Of a stretch of 28,302 nt of DNA, positions 6,577 to 13,729 are shown piece after piece. Below the pieces are notes generated by a model. The model did not search any database. It was not told the DNA's origin and worked only from the letters and a program-made list of their open reading frames with translations. This DNA comes from RGIG9041 sp045541455. GTDB taxonomy: Bacteria; Bacillota; Clostridia; Oscillospirales; QAKW01. Where the stretch lies: assembly GCA_045541455.1 (NCBI GenBank), contig JAZQJA010000003.1:1-28302 (forward strand). Direction: 5' to 3'. The translations under genes and the position numbers were made by a program. Numbering within the stretch: the stretch's first letter is position 1; every line of letters starts with the position of its first letter.

Positions 6577-7789
6577 ATTGTAATTTAAAATGCGTGGGTA
6601 TTCCGTTTTCAAAATGAATGTTTTGCTCACCTTGTATAAGAGGCAAAATATATTCAATTGCTTCATCGGTGACATTGTTTCCTTTTGAATTAATCCAATC
6701 AGGATTAAAGTATTTAACTTTATTTGCAACCTTAGATGCTTCAACGCTTTTGATTACCACTGTGTATGGATTATTGGATACACGTTCGAAAATCATTACC
6801 TTGCCAGTCTCTCCCATAAGTGCGGTTTGCACTGCTGCCATACCTATTTGTTCAGCCTCTTCTACATCTGTTTTGGAACTTATATGTGATGAGCAACGTT
6901 GCATAATATTAAGCTCAATAGAGCGTACTTTACATCCGATTTCTTTTCTGACTATATTTTCAAGACTTTTACCGACACCTGAGAGGTATTTGTGACCAAA
7001 ATTATCACTTGTTTCGTTTTTATAAGCTTCTTCAATATCGTTGCGGTCAAGTTCGATACCTTCGGATACCGCAATTACAATTGCACGTCTTGATTGTTGA
7101 ACTTTTCGTATATCATTTAAAAAACTTTTGACAGAAAATCTCGCTTCCGGCAAATAAATAAGATGAGGTCCAATTTCACCGTTAGCACGAAGCACAGCAC
7201 TTGAAGCTGTAAGCCAGCCTGTATCTCTACCCATTATCTCAACAATTGTAACAGATGGTATGCTGTAAACAGAACAGTCTCTTACAATTTCTTGTACAGT
7301 TGTAGCAACATATTTTGCTGCCGAACCGTATCCTGGTGTATGGTCGGTACAGCAAAGGTCATTGTCAATAGTTTTTGGAATTCCAATTACTTTTATGTCG
7401 CAATTAACCTGCTCAAAATATGCTGATATTTTATTCACAGTATCCATAGAATCGTTGCCGCCAATGTAGAAAAAAGCACCAATGCCGTGAGAGGTAAGGT
7501 TATTTAGTATTTTTTCATAAATGCCGCGGTCTTCACTGCTGTCAGGCAGCTTATATCTGCATGAATTAAGTATCGTTGATGGCGTTTGTCGTAGCTTTTC
7601 CATATCCATATATGTGCGAATGTAGTCGTTGAGTATTATCATATCATCATTTATAATACCCTCAATTCCGTTAAGCGAGCCAAAAACAATATCAATTTCT
7701 TTTGCCTTAAGCGCACCTTTAAATACACCTAAAAGTGATGCATTAATAGCACAGGTGGGTCCACCGGATTGTGCGACAACAATATTCAT
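6575..7789 (-). CDS. pfp: Phosphofructokinase, probably pyrophosphate-dependent
   Basis: This 404-residue enzyme phosphorylates fructose 6-phosphate to fructose 1,6-bisphosphate in glycolysis. The phosphoryl-donor site reads GGNDS (110-114) and the catalytic loop PKTIDND (138-144). ATP-using bacterial enzymes have GGDGS and PGTIDND; an acidic residue at the second donor position and Lys in the catalytic loop mark the pyrophosphate-type group, where the step is reversible. MGRDTGWLTA follows, as in the family. Length (about 400) also fits the PPi-type clade rather than the 320-residue ATP type. The start at 7789 is chosen because AGGAGG (7804-7799) lies 9 nt upstream of it; an ATG two codons earlier is too close. 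Phosphoryl-donor specificity is inferred from motifs, not shown. Confidence 0.88.
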   Translation of the reverse strand: MNIVVAQSGGPTCAINASLLGVFKGALKAKEIDIVFGSLNGIEGIINDDMIILNDYIRTYMDMEKLRQTPSTILNSCRYKLPDSSEDRGIYEKILNNLTSHGIGAFFYIGGNDSMDTVNKISAYFEQVNCDIKVIGIPKTIDNDLCCTDHTPGYGSAAKYVATTVQEIVRDCSVYSIPSVTIVEIMGRDTGWLTASSAVLRANGEIGPHLIYLPEARFSVKSFLNDIRKVQQSRRAIVIAVSEGIELDRNDIEEAYKNETSDNFGHKYLSGVGKSLENIVRKEIGCKVRSIELNIMQRCSSHISSKTDVEEAEQIGMAAVQTALMGETGKVMIFERVSNNPYTVVIKSVEASKVANKVKYFNPDWINSKGNNVTDEAIEYILPLIQGEQNIHFENGIPTHFKLQ

Positions 7790-7842
7790 AACCATAATCC
7801 TCCTATATTTTTACGGTTGCCGTGAAAGCGGCGAGTAAAACG

Positions 7843-7910
7843 GACATTAAATCAAATATAATAATCGTTTGCGATTGACATTAAATCAAATATAATAATC
7901 GTTTGCGATT
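7843..7910. repeat. Perfect 34-bp tandem duplication upstream of the phosphofructokinase gene
   Basis: Two identical 34-bp units (7843-7876 and 7877-7910) lie head to tail. Each contains ATAATAATCG-TTTG-CGATT. In the right-hand unit the following bases complete a 12-bp hairpin (7890-7901 with 7906-7917) directly against the alcohol dehydrogenase stop; in the left-hand unit the duplication cut that arm to 5 bp. Each unit also carries TTGATT on the minus strand, a possible -35 box. This looks like a recent slippage or recombination event in a terminator/promoter region. Confidence 0.95.
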
Positions 7911-7916
7911 ATTATA

Positions 7917-9023
7917 TCATAGTTTGTTTTGCGAGGCAACACATTTGTGTATTATATTTTCAAGGTCGAGTGCTGTCATTTTGTTTTGCATTTTCGAAAT
8001 GCAACTGTTGTTAACCCAACGCTCACGTAATGCGTCATATTCCTCTTGTTCAATTGTTATTTTCGGTATTGAAATAACATTTGATATTAGTTTTTCAAAT
8101 TTCTCATCATTAAATGAAGTCACCTTTACAAACTCGTTGTAAAGGTCACCAGCGTTTTGTTTGTTGTATCTTAAAAATTCAGGCAGATAAAAAGCGCACG
8201 CAGTACCGTGTGCAAATCCGTGTAATTCAGTAAGAAAATACCCCAAAGCATGCGGAAAAGCGGTTCCCGTAACCGATATTGCAAGCCCGCCGAGAATAGA
8301 ACCTATGTATAACCGGTCTCGTAACTGTCTGTCAAGGTTTTCCCCTTTACATATATCGCTGATAGCATCAAGCATGATTTTACAACCTCTGAGCGCGTAT
8401 GCCCTTGAAATGTCTGTTGAATTTTTACAAAAATAACTTTCCACACAGTGAGAAAGGGCATCAACCGCTGTTGAACGGGTAACGGAATCCGGTAAATAAT
8501 CGGTGTATTTTGTATCACCAAACGCAAGTGTAGGATATGAAGCATCAAATCTAAAACTTTTTTTCTTGCCGTCACTAGCAGTTATAACGCCTACCTGTGT
8601 AACTTCCGAACCGGTCCCTGCGGTTGTGCCTACTGCAACAACTTTTAATGGGGAATTTTTTATATCAAGTGAAAACAATTGTTTTTCGTTAATGTCATTT
8701 GTGGCAAAAATTGCAATTGCTTTTGCAGCATCAAGAGGTGAACCACCGCCGATACCTATTATAAATTCTGCACCAAATGCTCTGGCAATTTTTCCACCTT
8801 CAATACAGCTGCTTATTGTAGGATTTTGCTGAATTTTATCAAAAACAGCATATTCACAATTATCGCCGAGCGCTTTAATAACATCATCAAGTGCACCGCA
8901 TTTTTTTGCCGAATTTTTACCTGTTACAATAACACAACGTTTACCGAGTTGTGTTATTTTGTCTGAGTTGTCGAGTATGCAGTTTTCGCCTATTATAATA
9001 CGTGTTGGCATATAGTAGTTCAT
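7917..9023 (-). CDS. Iron-type (group III) alcohol dehydrogenase
   Basis: This 368-residue NAD(P)-linked dehydrogenase reduces an aldehyde or ketone to an alcohol, or the reverse, in the cytoplasm. The N-terminal nucleotide-binding half has IIGIGGGSPLDAAKAIAIFA (near 90-110) and VGTTAGTGSEVT. The C-terminal helical half has the metal-binding segment DALSHCVESY (near 190) and FPHALGYFLTELHGFAHG (near 258-275), with the three expected histidines. Family length is 360-400. The ATG at 9023 follows a good AAGGAGA site; upstream in-frame ATGs add residues without a site. It is followed by a weak AT-rich hairpin and then the phosphofructokinase gene on the same strand. The substrate is unknown: fermentative alcohol or diol formation is plausible. 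Confidence 0.9.
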   Translation of the reverse strand: MNYYMPTRIIIGENCILDNSDKITQLGKRCVIVTGKNSAKKCGALDDVIKALGDNCEYAVFDKIQQNPTISSCIEGGKIARAFGAEFIIGIGGGSPLDAAKAIAIFATNDINEKQLFSLDIKNSPLKVVAVGTTAGTGSEVTQVGVITASDGKKKSFRFDASYPTLAFGDTKYTDYLPDSVTRSTAVDALSHCVESYFCKNSTDISRAYALRGCKIMLDAISDICKGENLDRQLRDRLYIGSILGGLAISVTGTAFPHALGYFLTELHGFAHGTACAFYLPEFLRYNKQNAGDLYNEFVKVTSFNDEKFEKLISNVISIPKITIEQEEYDALRERWVNNSCISKMQNKMTALDLENIIHKCVASQNKL

Positions 9024-9036
9024 TTTTGCTATCTCC

Positions 9037-9065
9037 TTGATATTTTGTATTGATTGTGCTATCAT
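9037..9065 (+). promoter_or_regulatory. SigA-type promoter of the cupin gene
   Basis: TTGATA (9037-9042), a 17-nt spacer and TATCAT (9060-9065) give a predicted start near 9072. A 6-bp inverted repeat CTATCA-N7-TGATAG (9059-9064 with 9072-9077) overlaps the -10 box and start, ending at the ribosome binding site; it could be an operator. Confidence 0.6.
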
Positions 9066-9090
9066 ATCTGCTGATAGGGAGGATGTTATT

Positions 9091-9438
9091 ATGATCAGAA
9101 AACCAAATGAATGTATTTGTGAAACAAGAGAAAGTATGCGCGGTGGCGATGGTACTGTTGAAATTTGTCACCTTGTAAATGCAGACGAACTTTATGATAA
9201 AGGGAGACTGTTTGCAACTATAACACTTAAGCAGGGCTGTAGTATAGGTTATCATGTGCACGAGTTGGACAGTGAAATTTTCCATATACTCGAAGGAAGT
9301 GCCGAATACAGCGACAACGGTAATATTATGACAGTTAGTAAAGGCGATGTTCTTATATGTAAAAAAGGCGAGGGCCATTCAATTAAAAACATCGGTAAGT
9401 CACCGGTTGTACTTACAGCACTTATTGTATATGCATAA
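9091..9438 (+). CDS. Small single-domain cupin protein
   Basis: This 115-residue beta-barrel protein has cupin motif 1 as GYHVHELDSEIFHILEG (metal ligands His-x-His, then Glu) and motif 2 as GDVLICKKGEGHSIKNIG (fourth ligand His). The usual Pro of motif 2 is Lys. All four probable metal ligands are present. Such small cupins bind sugars or small metabolites or act as isomerases; the specific role is not readable. The ATG at 9091 follows AGGGAGG (9077-9083) by 7 nt; an earlier in-frame start has no site. It is divergent from the alcohol dehydrogenase gene and has its own promoter and a strong terminator, so it is a single-gene unit. Protein class is certain, function is not. Confidence 0.88.
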   Translation: MIRKPNECICETRESMRGGDGTVEICHLVNADELYDKGRLFATITLKQGCSIGYHVHELDSEIFHILEGSAEYSDNGNIMTVSKGDVLICKKGEGHSIKNIGKSPVVLTALIVYA

Positions 9439-9443
9439 ATTCT

Positions 9444-9476
9444 AAAAGAGAGGCAATTGCCTCTCTTTTTTAATTT
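9444..9476. terminator. Bidirectional terminator between the cupin gene and typA
   Basis: A fully symmetric hairpin, stem 9444-9454 with 9459-9469 (11 bp) around loop AATT, has A-rich and T-rich flanks. It serves both the cupin gene (plus) and typA (minus), whose stop codon starts at 9470-9472. Confidence 0.93.
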
Positions 9477-11296
9477 TTATTACCAAATTTAACTTTTGCG
9501 CGCTGTGTGTTTGAGAGAATAACTTTACGAAGACGGAGTGATTCGGGAGTAACTTCAATCAATTCGTCGTCAGCTATAAATTCAATACAAGCATCCAAAC
9601 TCATAATTTTGGGCGGTACAAGTCTTAAAGCTTCGTCAGAACCCGATGCACGCATATTTGTAACATGTTTCTTTTTACATACATTTACATTAATATCTTC
9701 GGCTTTAGGTGACATACCTACAATCATACCTTCATAAACAGGTGTACCGGGTGTTATAAATAAAGTACCACGCTCTTGCGCATTGTAAAGACCGTATGTT
9801 ACAGCTTCGCCGGTTTCAAAAGCAACAAGCGAGCCGGTTAAACGGCTGCTGATATCTCCCTTAAACGGAGCATAACTGTCAAATACAGTGCTCATTATAC
9901 CTTCGCCGCGAGTATCGGTTAAAAATTCATTTTTATAACCGAACAAACCTCTTGAAGGTACAAGGTATTCAAGTCTCATTCTGTCACCTGTAGGTGCCAT
10001 TTGCACAAGTTCGCCTTTTCTTGAACCCAGTTTTTCCATTACTGCGCCCATATAGTCGCTTGGTACATCACATACAAATCGTTCAATCGGTTCGTGCATT
10101 TTACCGTCGATTTCTTTGTATAAAACTTTTGGTGCGCCAACCATAAATTCATAACCTTCACGGCGCATTGTTTCAATCAAAATTGATAAATGCATTTCAC
10201 CTCTGCCGGCAACCCTAAAACTTTCGGTTGTGTCAGTATCATAGACACGGAGAGAAACGTCTTTTAAAAGTTCATGATTTAACCTTTCGCGTAAGTGACG
10301 GGATGTTACAAATTTACCTTCTTTGCCTGCAAACGGTCCGTTGTTTACCGAAAAAGTCATTTCAACCGTTGGTTCTGATATTTTTACAAACGGTAACGGC
10401 TCAACTGCTTCGGGGGCGCATACAGTGTCGCCTATTGTTATGTCAGCGATACCTGATATACATACTATATCTCCGGCTTTTGCCGAGTCAACAGCAACCC
10501 TGTTTAATCCGTCAATCTGATATAAATTTACAATTTTTGCATTGTATGGCGCATGGGAGTCGTGGAATTCACATATTCGTATATCTTGGTTTTTAACCAT
10601 ATTTCCACGCTCAATTTTGCCTATACAAACTCTTCCGACATACTCGTTATAATCAATTGATGAAACAAGCATTTGTGTCGGGCCGTCTTCTAATACATCA
10701 GGAGCGTCAATGTGTTCAAGAATTGTGTCAAGCAAAGGTACAAGGTTATCACCTTTAACATCGGGTGAAAGTGATGCAGTACCATCTCTACCCGAACAAA
10801 ATAAAACAGGACTGTCTAGTTGATCGTCGTTTGCATCAAGGCTTATAAGCAGGTCAAGTACCTCGTCTATTACTTCGTGAACGCGCTGGTCCGGACGGTC
10901 TATTTTGTTTACTACAACTATTACTTTATGTCCCATTTGTAATGCTTTTTGTAAAACAAAACGTGTTTGAGGCATAGGACCCTCAGCAGCATCAACAAGA
11001 AGTATAACACCGTCAACCATTTTGAGTACACGCTCAACCTCGCCACCGAAATCGGCATGTCCCGGTGTGTCAATCACATTAATTTTAACGTCTTTATAGT
11101 ATATAGATGTGTTTTTGGCAAGTATAGTAATACCGCGCTCTCTTTCAAGGTCGTTGTTATCCATAACCCTGTCGGCAACAACCTGATTTTCCCTAAATGT
11201 TCCGCTTTGCTTTAACATTTGGTCAACAAGAGTTGTTTTACCATGATCAACGTGGGCAACGATTGCAATATTTCTTAAATCCTCTCTCTTTGCCAT
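9470..11296 (-). CDS. typA: Translational GTPase TypA/BipA
   Basis: This 608-residue GTPase binds the ribosome and is linked to 50S assembly and stress adaptation. Motifs are in order: G1 AHVDHGKTT (near 15-23), G2 in RERGITI, G3 DTPGHADFGGEVER, and G4 NKIDRPDQR. Then come the EF-Tu domain II-like barrel, the EF-G-like domain (GRGEMHLSILIETMRREGYEF) and the BipA-specific C-terminal region (YNAQERGTLFITPGTPVYEGMIVG; KKKHVTNMRASGSDEALRL). Length matches the family (600-615). The start is fixed by the family N-terminus; AAGAAGGA lies upstream. It is transcribed alone from a consensus promoter, divergently from yceD-rpmF. Confidence 0.98.
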   Translation of the reverse strand: MAKREDLRNIAIVAHVDHGKTTLVDQMLKQSGTFRENQVVADRVMDNNDLERERGITILAKNTSIYYKDVKINVIDTPGHADFGGEVERVLKMVDGVILLVDAAEGPMPQTRFVLQKALQMGHKVIVVVNKIDRPDQRVHEVIDEVLDLLISLDANDDQLDSPVLFCSGRDGTASLSPDVKGDNLVPLLDTILEHIDAPDVLEDGPTQMLVSSIDYNEYVGRVCIGKIERGNMVKNQDIRICEFHDSHAPYNAKIVNLYQIDGLNRVAVDSAKAGDIVCISGIADITIGDTVCAPEAVEPLPFVKISEPTVEMTFSVNNGPFAGKEGKFVTSRHLRERLNHELLKDVSLRVYDTDTTESFRVAGRGEMHLSILIETMRREGYEFMVGAPKVLYKEIDGKMHEPIERFVCDVPSDYMGAVMEKLGSRKGELVQMAPTGDRMRLEYLVPSRGLFGYKNEFLTDTRGEGIMSTVFDSYAPFKGDISSRLTGSLVAFETGEAVTYGLYNAQERGTLFITPGTPVYEGMIVGMSPKAEDINVNVCKKKHVTNMRASGSDEALRLVPPKIMSLDACIEFIADDELIEVTPESLRLRKVILSNTQRAKVKFGNKN

Positions 11297-11332
11297 TACA
11301 TTTTTCCTTCTTTTTAATCAAATTTCTCAAAT

Positions 11333-11361
11333 ACTTTACTATAAAAATAATCTGTTGTCAA
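11333..11361 (-). promoter_or_regulatory. SigA-type promoter of typA
   Basis: On the minus strand, a perfect TTGACA (11361-11356), a 17-nt spacer and TAAAGT (11338-11333) give a predicted start about 30 bp upstream of the typA ATG. The interval between this and the divergent promoter (11362-11512) is AT-rich and shows no gene or strong hairpin. Confidence 0.75.
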
Positions 11362-11512
11362 TAAAACACATTTAAGGAATAACAATTTCATAAAAATAAG
11401 CAAAAAATGCTGTACTTTACTCTTAAAATATGTTAAAATAAATCATATTTGTAAAAGTATTTGATTTTTACGGTGTCTTTTGCAAAATATTTCATACAAA
11501 TTAAAATTTTTG

Positions 11513-11541
11513 TTGACAACTGCGATGTTGCTAATTATAAT
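11513..11541 (+). promoter_or_regulatory. Consensus SigA promoter of yceD-rpmF
   Basis: A perfect TTGACA (11513-11518), a 17-nt spacer and a perfect TATAAT (11536-11541): an ideal housekeeping promoter with a predicted start near 11548, leaving a leader of about 20 nt. Strong expression is expected for a ribosomal protein operon. Confidence 0.9.
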
Positions 11542-11567
11542 ATTATTTGCGTTTTATGAGGTTTAAT

Positions 11568-12065
11568 ATGAAAATTTGTGTGCGTGACGCTTTTTCGTCA
11601 TCAACTTATGTAAAAGAATATAACCTTGAATTTGCATGTGATGAGTTTGCCGATTTACCGCAGGACGCACAAACACAACTTGTTAAAGCTAATGTGGTTA
11701 TAAGTTCAGAAAATGGTACAGTTACTTGCACTATTAATATTTCAGCGGTTTTTCAAACATTCTGTTCTCGTTGTCTTGAAACTATTAAACTTCCCTTTGA
11801 TGTGACAGTTAAAAAACTTGTCCGTCGTGAAGAAGCAGAAGATTTTGAAGATGTTATTTATGTTGATAATGGTTACTTTTTTGATATAACCGAAGAAATA
11901 CGCACCCAGCTTTATTTTGAATTTCCCGCGAAGCCGTTGTGTAAAGAGGATTGTAAAGGATTATGTCCTGTTTGTGGATGCAACCTCAATAATACAACTT
12001 GCTCGTGTGATATTAGAACGACAGACCCAAGGCTTGCCGTTCTTAAAAAATTAATTGATAAATAA
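11568..12065 (+). CDS. YceD/DUF177 family protein
   Basis: This 165-residue protein is of the DUF177 family (YceD in E. coli, YlbN in B. subtilis), nearly always found directly before rpmF and linked in the literature to 23S rRNA accumulation. Features are the C-x-x-C pair in FCSRCLETIKLPFDV (near 65-80), the acidic EEAEDFEDVIYVDNGYFFDITEEI segment, and the C-terminal cysteine cluster CKEDCKGLCPVCGCNLN, which probably binds zinc. The ATG at 11568 has GAGG six bases upstream; start codons further upstream lie at or too near the predicted transcription start. It is the first gene of the operon, with rpmF 20 bp downstream. Confidence 0.93.
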   Translation: MKICVRDAFSSSTYVKEYNLEFACDEFADLPQDAQTQLVKANVVISSENGTVTCTINISAVFQTFCSRCLETIKLPFDVTVKKLVRREEAEDFEDVIYVDNGYFFDITEEIRTQLYFEFPAKPLCKEDCKGLCPVCGCNLNNTTCSCDIRTTDPRLAVLKKLIDK

Positions 12066-12085
12066 TGTTTTAGGAGGATATAAAG

Positions 12086-12331
12086 ATGGCAGTTCCGAAG
12101 AGAAAGGTATCAAAAGCAAGAAGAGACAAAAGAAGAGCAAACTGGAAGGTTTCAGCTCCGGCTATGGTAGAATGCCCCAATTGTCATGAACTTACAGCAC
12201 CTCATAAAGTCTGTGCAAATTGCGGTTACTATGACGGCAAAGAAGTACTTAAAGACGGCAAGCTTCCTAAAGAGGCTGAAAAAAAGGCTGCTAAAGCTGA
12301 AAAGGCCGAAAGCAAAAAAGACGCTGAGTAA
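12086..12331 (+). CDS. rpmF: Ribosomal protein L32 (bL32) with extended C-terminus
   Basis: The 50S subunit protein L32. It starts with the diagnostic MAVPKRKVSKARRDKRRANW, followed by the zinc ribbon CPNCHE...CANC (residues about 30-46), with both CxxC pairs intact. The protein is 81 residues, whereas most bacterial L32 are 56-62. After the usual end (YYDGKEVL) comes a tail of about 25 residues, mostly Lys, Ala and Glu, which has no known role. SD TAGGAGGA precedes the ATG. It is downstream of yceD from a shared consensus promoter, followed by a terminator. Identification is certain; the tail is the only oddity. Confidence 0.97.
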   Translation: MAVPKRKVSKARRDKRRANWKVSAPAMVECPNCHELTAPHKVCANCGYYDGKEVLKDGKLPKEAEKKAAKAEKAESKKDAE

Positions 12332-12343
12332 TTTTAGTACATT

Positions 12344-12377
12344 GAAAAGAGAAGGCCTGCCTTCTCTTTCTTTTTTT
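12344..12377 (+). terminator. Terminator after rpmF
   Basis: A 10-bp stem (12345-12354 with 12359-12368) with loop CCTG is followed by a run of T ending near 12377. It closes the yceD-rpmF unit 33 bp before the next start codon. Confidence 0.9.
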
Positions 12378-12409
12378 AAACAATAAATCGAAGGAAGGAG
12401 GAAAAGTCT

Positions 12410-13729
12410 ATGTCAGCATTGATATGCGGTACTGATGCAGATTCTATTGCAAGTGAAATCGGCTTTAAAAAAGGGGATACATTAATCAGTATAAATGGTG
12501 GCGAAATTAATGATGTTATTGATTTGATGTACCATTCCAACTCAGAACAACTTGTGATTAAAGCTATAATGGACGACGAACCGGTTGAAATTGAAATTGA
12601 AAAAGATCAATATGAACCACTTGGCATTAATTTTGAAACATATCTCATAGACAAACAACGCTGTTGTAAAAACAAGTGTATTTTTTGTTTTATAGATCAA
12701 CTTCCCAAGGGTCTTCGCGAAACACTGTATTTTAAAGACGACGACGCTCGCCTCTCTTTCCTTATGGGTAACTATATAACCCTGACAAATTTAAGCGAAT
12801 ATGATATTGAGCGTATTTGTAAAATGCGCATATCACCTATAAATATTTCAGTTCATACAACCGACCCTGCTCTTCGTGTTAAAATGATGTCAAATCCAAA
12901 TGCGGCTAATATCAACGAAATTTTAGACCGTTTTTGTAAAGCGGGTATTACAATGAATTGTCAGATAGTTCTTTGTAAAGGTGTAAATGACGGTGAAAAC
13001 CTAAAAAAATCGTTAATGGATTTAAAAAAACGGTATCCTAATGTGAAATCAGTAAGTATAGTTCCGGTGGGTCTTACAAAATTTCGTGACGGATTATATC
13101 CTCTTGAGCCGTTTGATAAAAATGATTGTAAAAATGCGATAGATATAATTCATTCTGTTGCCGATGATTGCAAAAAACAATACGGTGTACGTTTGTTTTA
13201 TCCATCAGACGAATTTTTCTTAAAAAGCGAAATACCCCTTCCGTGCGAGGACTATTACGATGGTTATCCTCAAATTGAAAACGGTGTTGGTTTGTGCACC
13301 AGTCTTTATACCGAGGTTGCCCAAGCTGTAGAAAATTTGGAGTACAGTGATAAAAAAACAGAATGTGCAATAATAACCGGCGTTTCGGCGTGTGAGTTTA
13401 TTAAGTCAATAGTTACATTAATTGCCAAAAAACGAAGGGGATTGAATTGTAAAATATACCCGATACAAAATAACTTTTTTGGTACACGCATAACCGTTTC
13501 GGGTCTTGTAACTGCAACCGATATTATAGATCAGTTGAGAAATGAAGATTTACCCGAACGTGTGCTTATACCGTCATCAATGCTTGAAAGCGAACAAAAA
13601 ATGTTTCTTGACAGCATAACTTTGGAAAAACTTCAAAAGCAATTAAACCGAAAGGTCACCGTAACATATAACGACGGCTATGACCTTGTCAATAAAATCC
13701 TTGCTGAAAGGACGGATGATAATGTCTAA
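12410..13729 (+). CDS. DUF512 family radical SAM protein with N-terminal PDZ-like domain
   Basis: This 439-residue protein has a PDZ-like N-terminus (about 1-70: GFKKGDTLISINGGEINDVIDLMY), then a radical SAM region with C86-x3-C90-x2-C93 in CCKNKCIFCFIDQLPKGLR, the canonical ligands of the SAM-binding 4Fe-4S cluster. It continues with YFKDDDARLSFLMGNYITLTNL and NISVHTTDPALRVKMM, and ends in the DUF512 domain. The family is conserved in Clostridia and cyanobacteria; its reaction is not established. SD GAAGGAGG (12393-12401 area) precedes the ATG. It overlaps der by 8 bp (ATGTCTAA), so the two are translationally coupled, as in many Clostridia. This conserved pairing with a ribosome-assembly GTPase hints at an RNA or ribosome-related role, which is inference. 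Confidence 0.93.
   Translation: MSALICGTDADSIASEIGFKKGDTLISINGGEINDVIDLMYHSNSEQLVIKAIMDDEPVEIEIEKDQYEPLGINFETYLIDKQRCCKNKCIFCFIDQLPKGLRETLYFKDDDARLSFLMGNYITLTNLSEYDIERICKMRISPINISVHTTDPALRVKMMSNPNAANINEILDRFCKAGITMNCQIVLCKGVNDGENLKKSLMDLKKRYPNVKSVSIVPVGLTKFRDGLYPLEPFDKNDCKNAIDIIHSVADDCKKQYGVRLFYPSDEFFLKSEIPLPCEDYYDGYPQIENGVGLCTSLYTEVAQAVENLEYSDKKTECAIITGVSACEFIKSIVTLIAKKRRGLNCKIYPIQNNFFGTRITVSGLVTATDIIDQLRNEDLPERVLIPSSMLESEQKMFLDSITLEKLQKQLNRKVTVTYNDGYDLVNKILAERTDDNV

Noticed and set aside
7843..7910. Attachment site or IS footprint
   Set aside because: The two units are directly adjacent with nothing between them and no integrase or transposase nearby; simple tandem duplication explains it.
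10967..11215. 82-codon frame on the plus strand inside typA
   Set aside because: It is a shadow of the conserved GTPase domain on the other strand, with no ribosome binding site or family resemblance.
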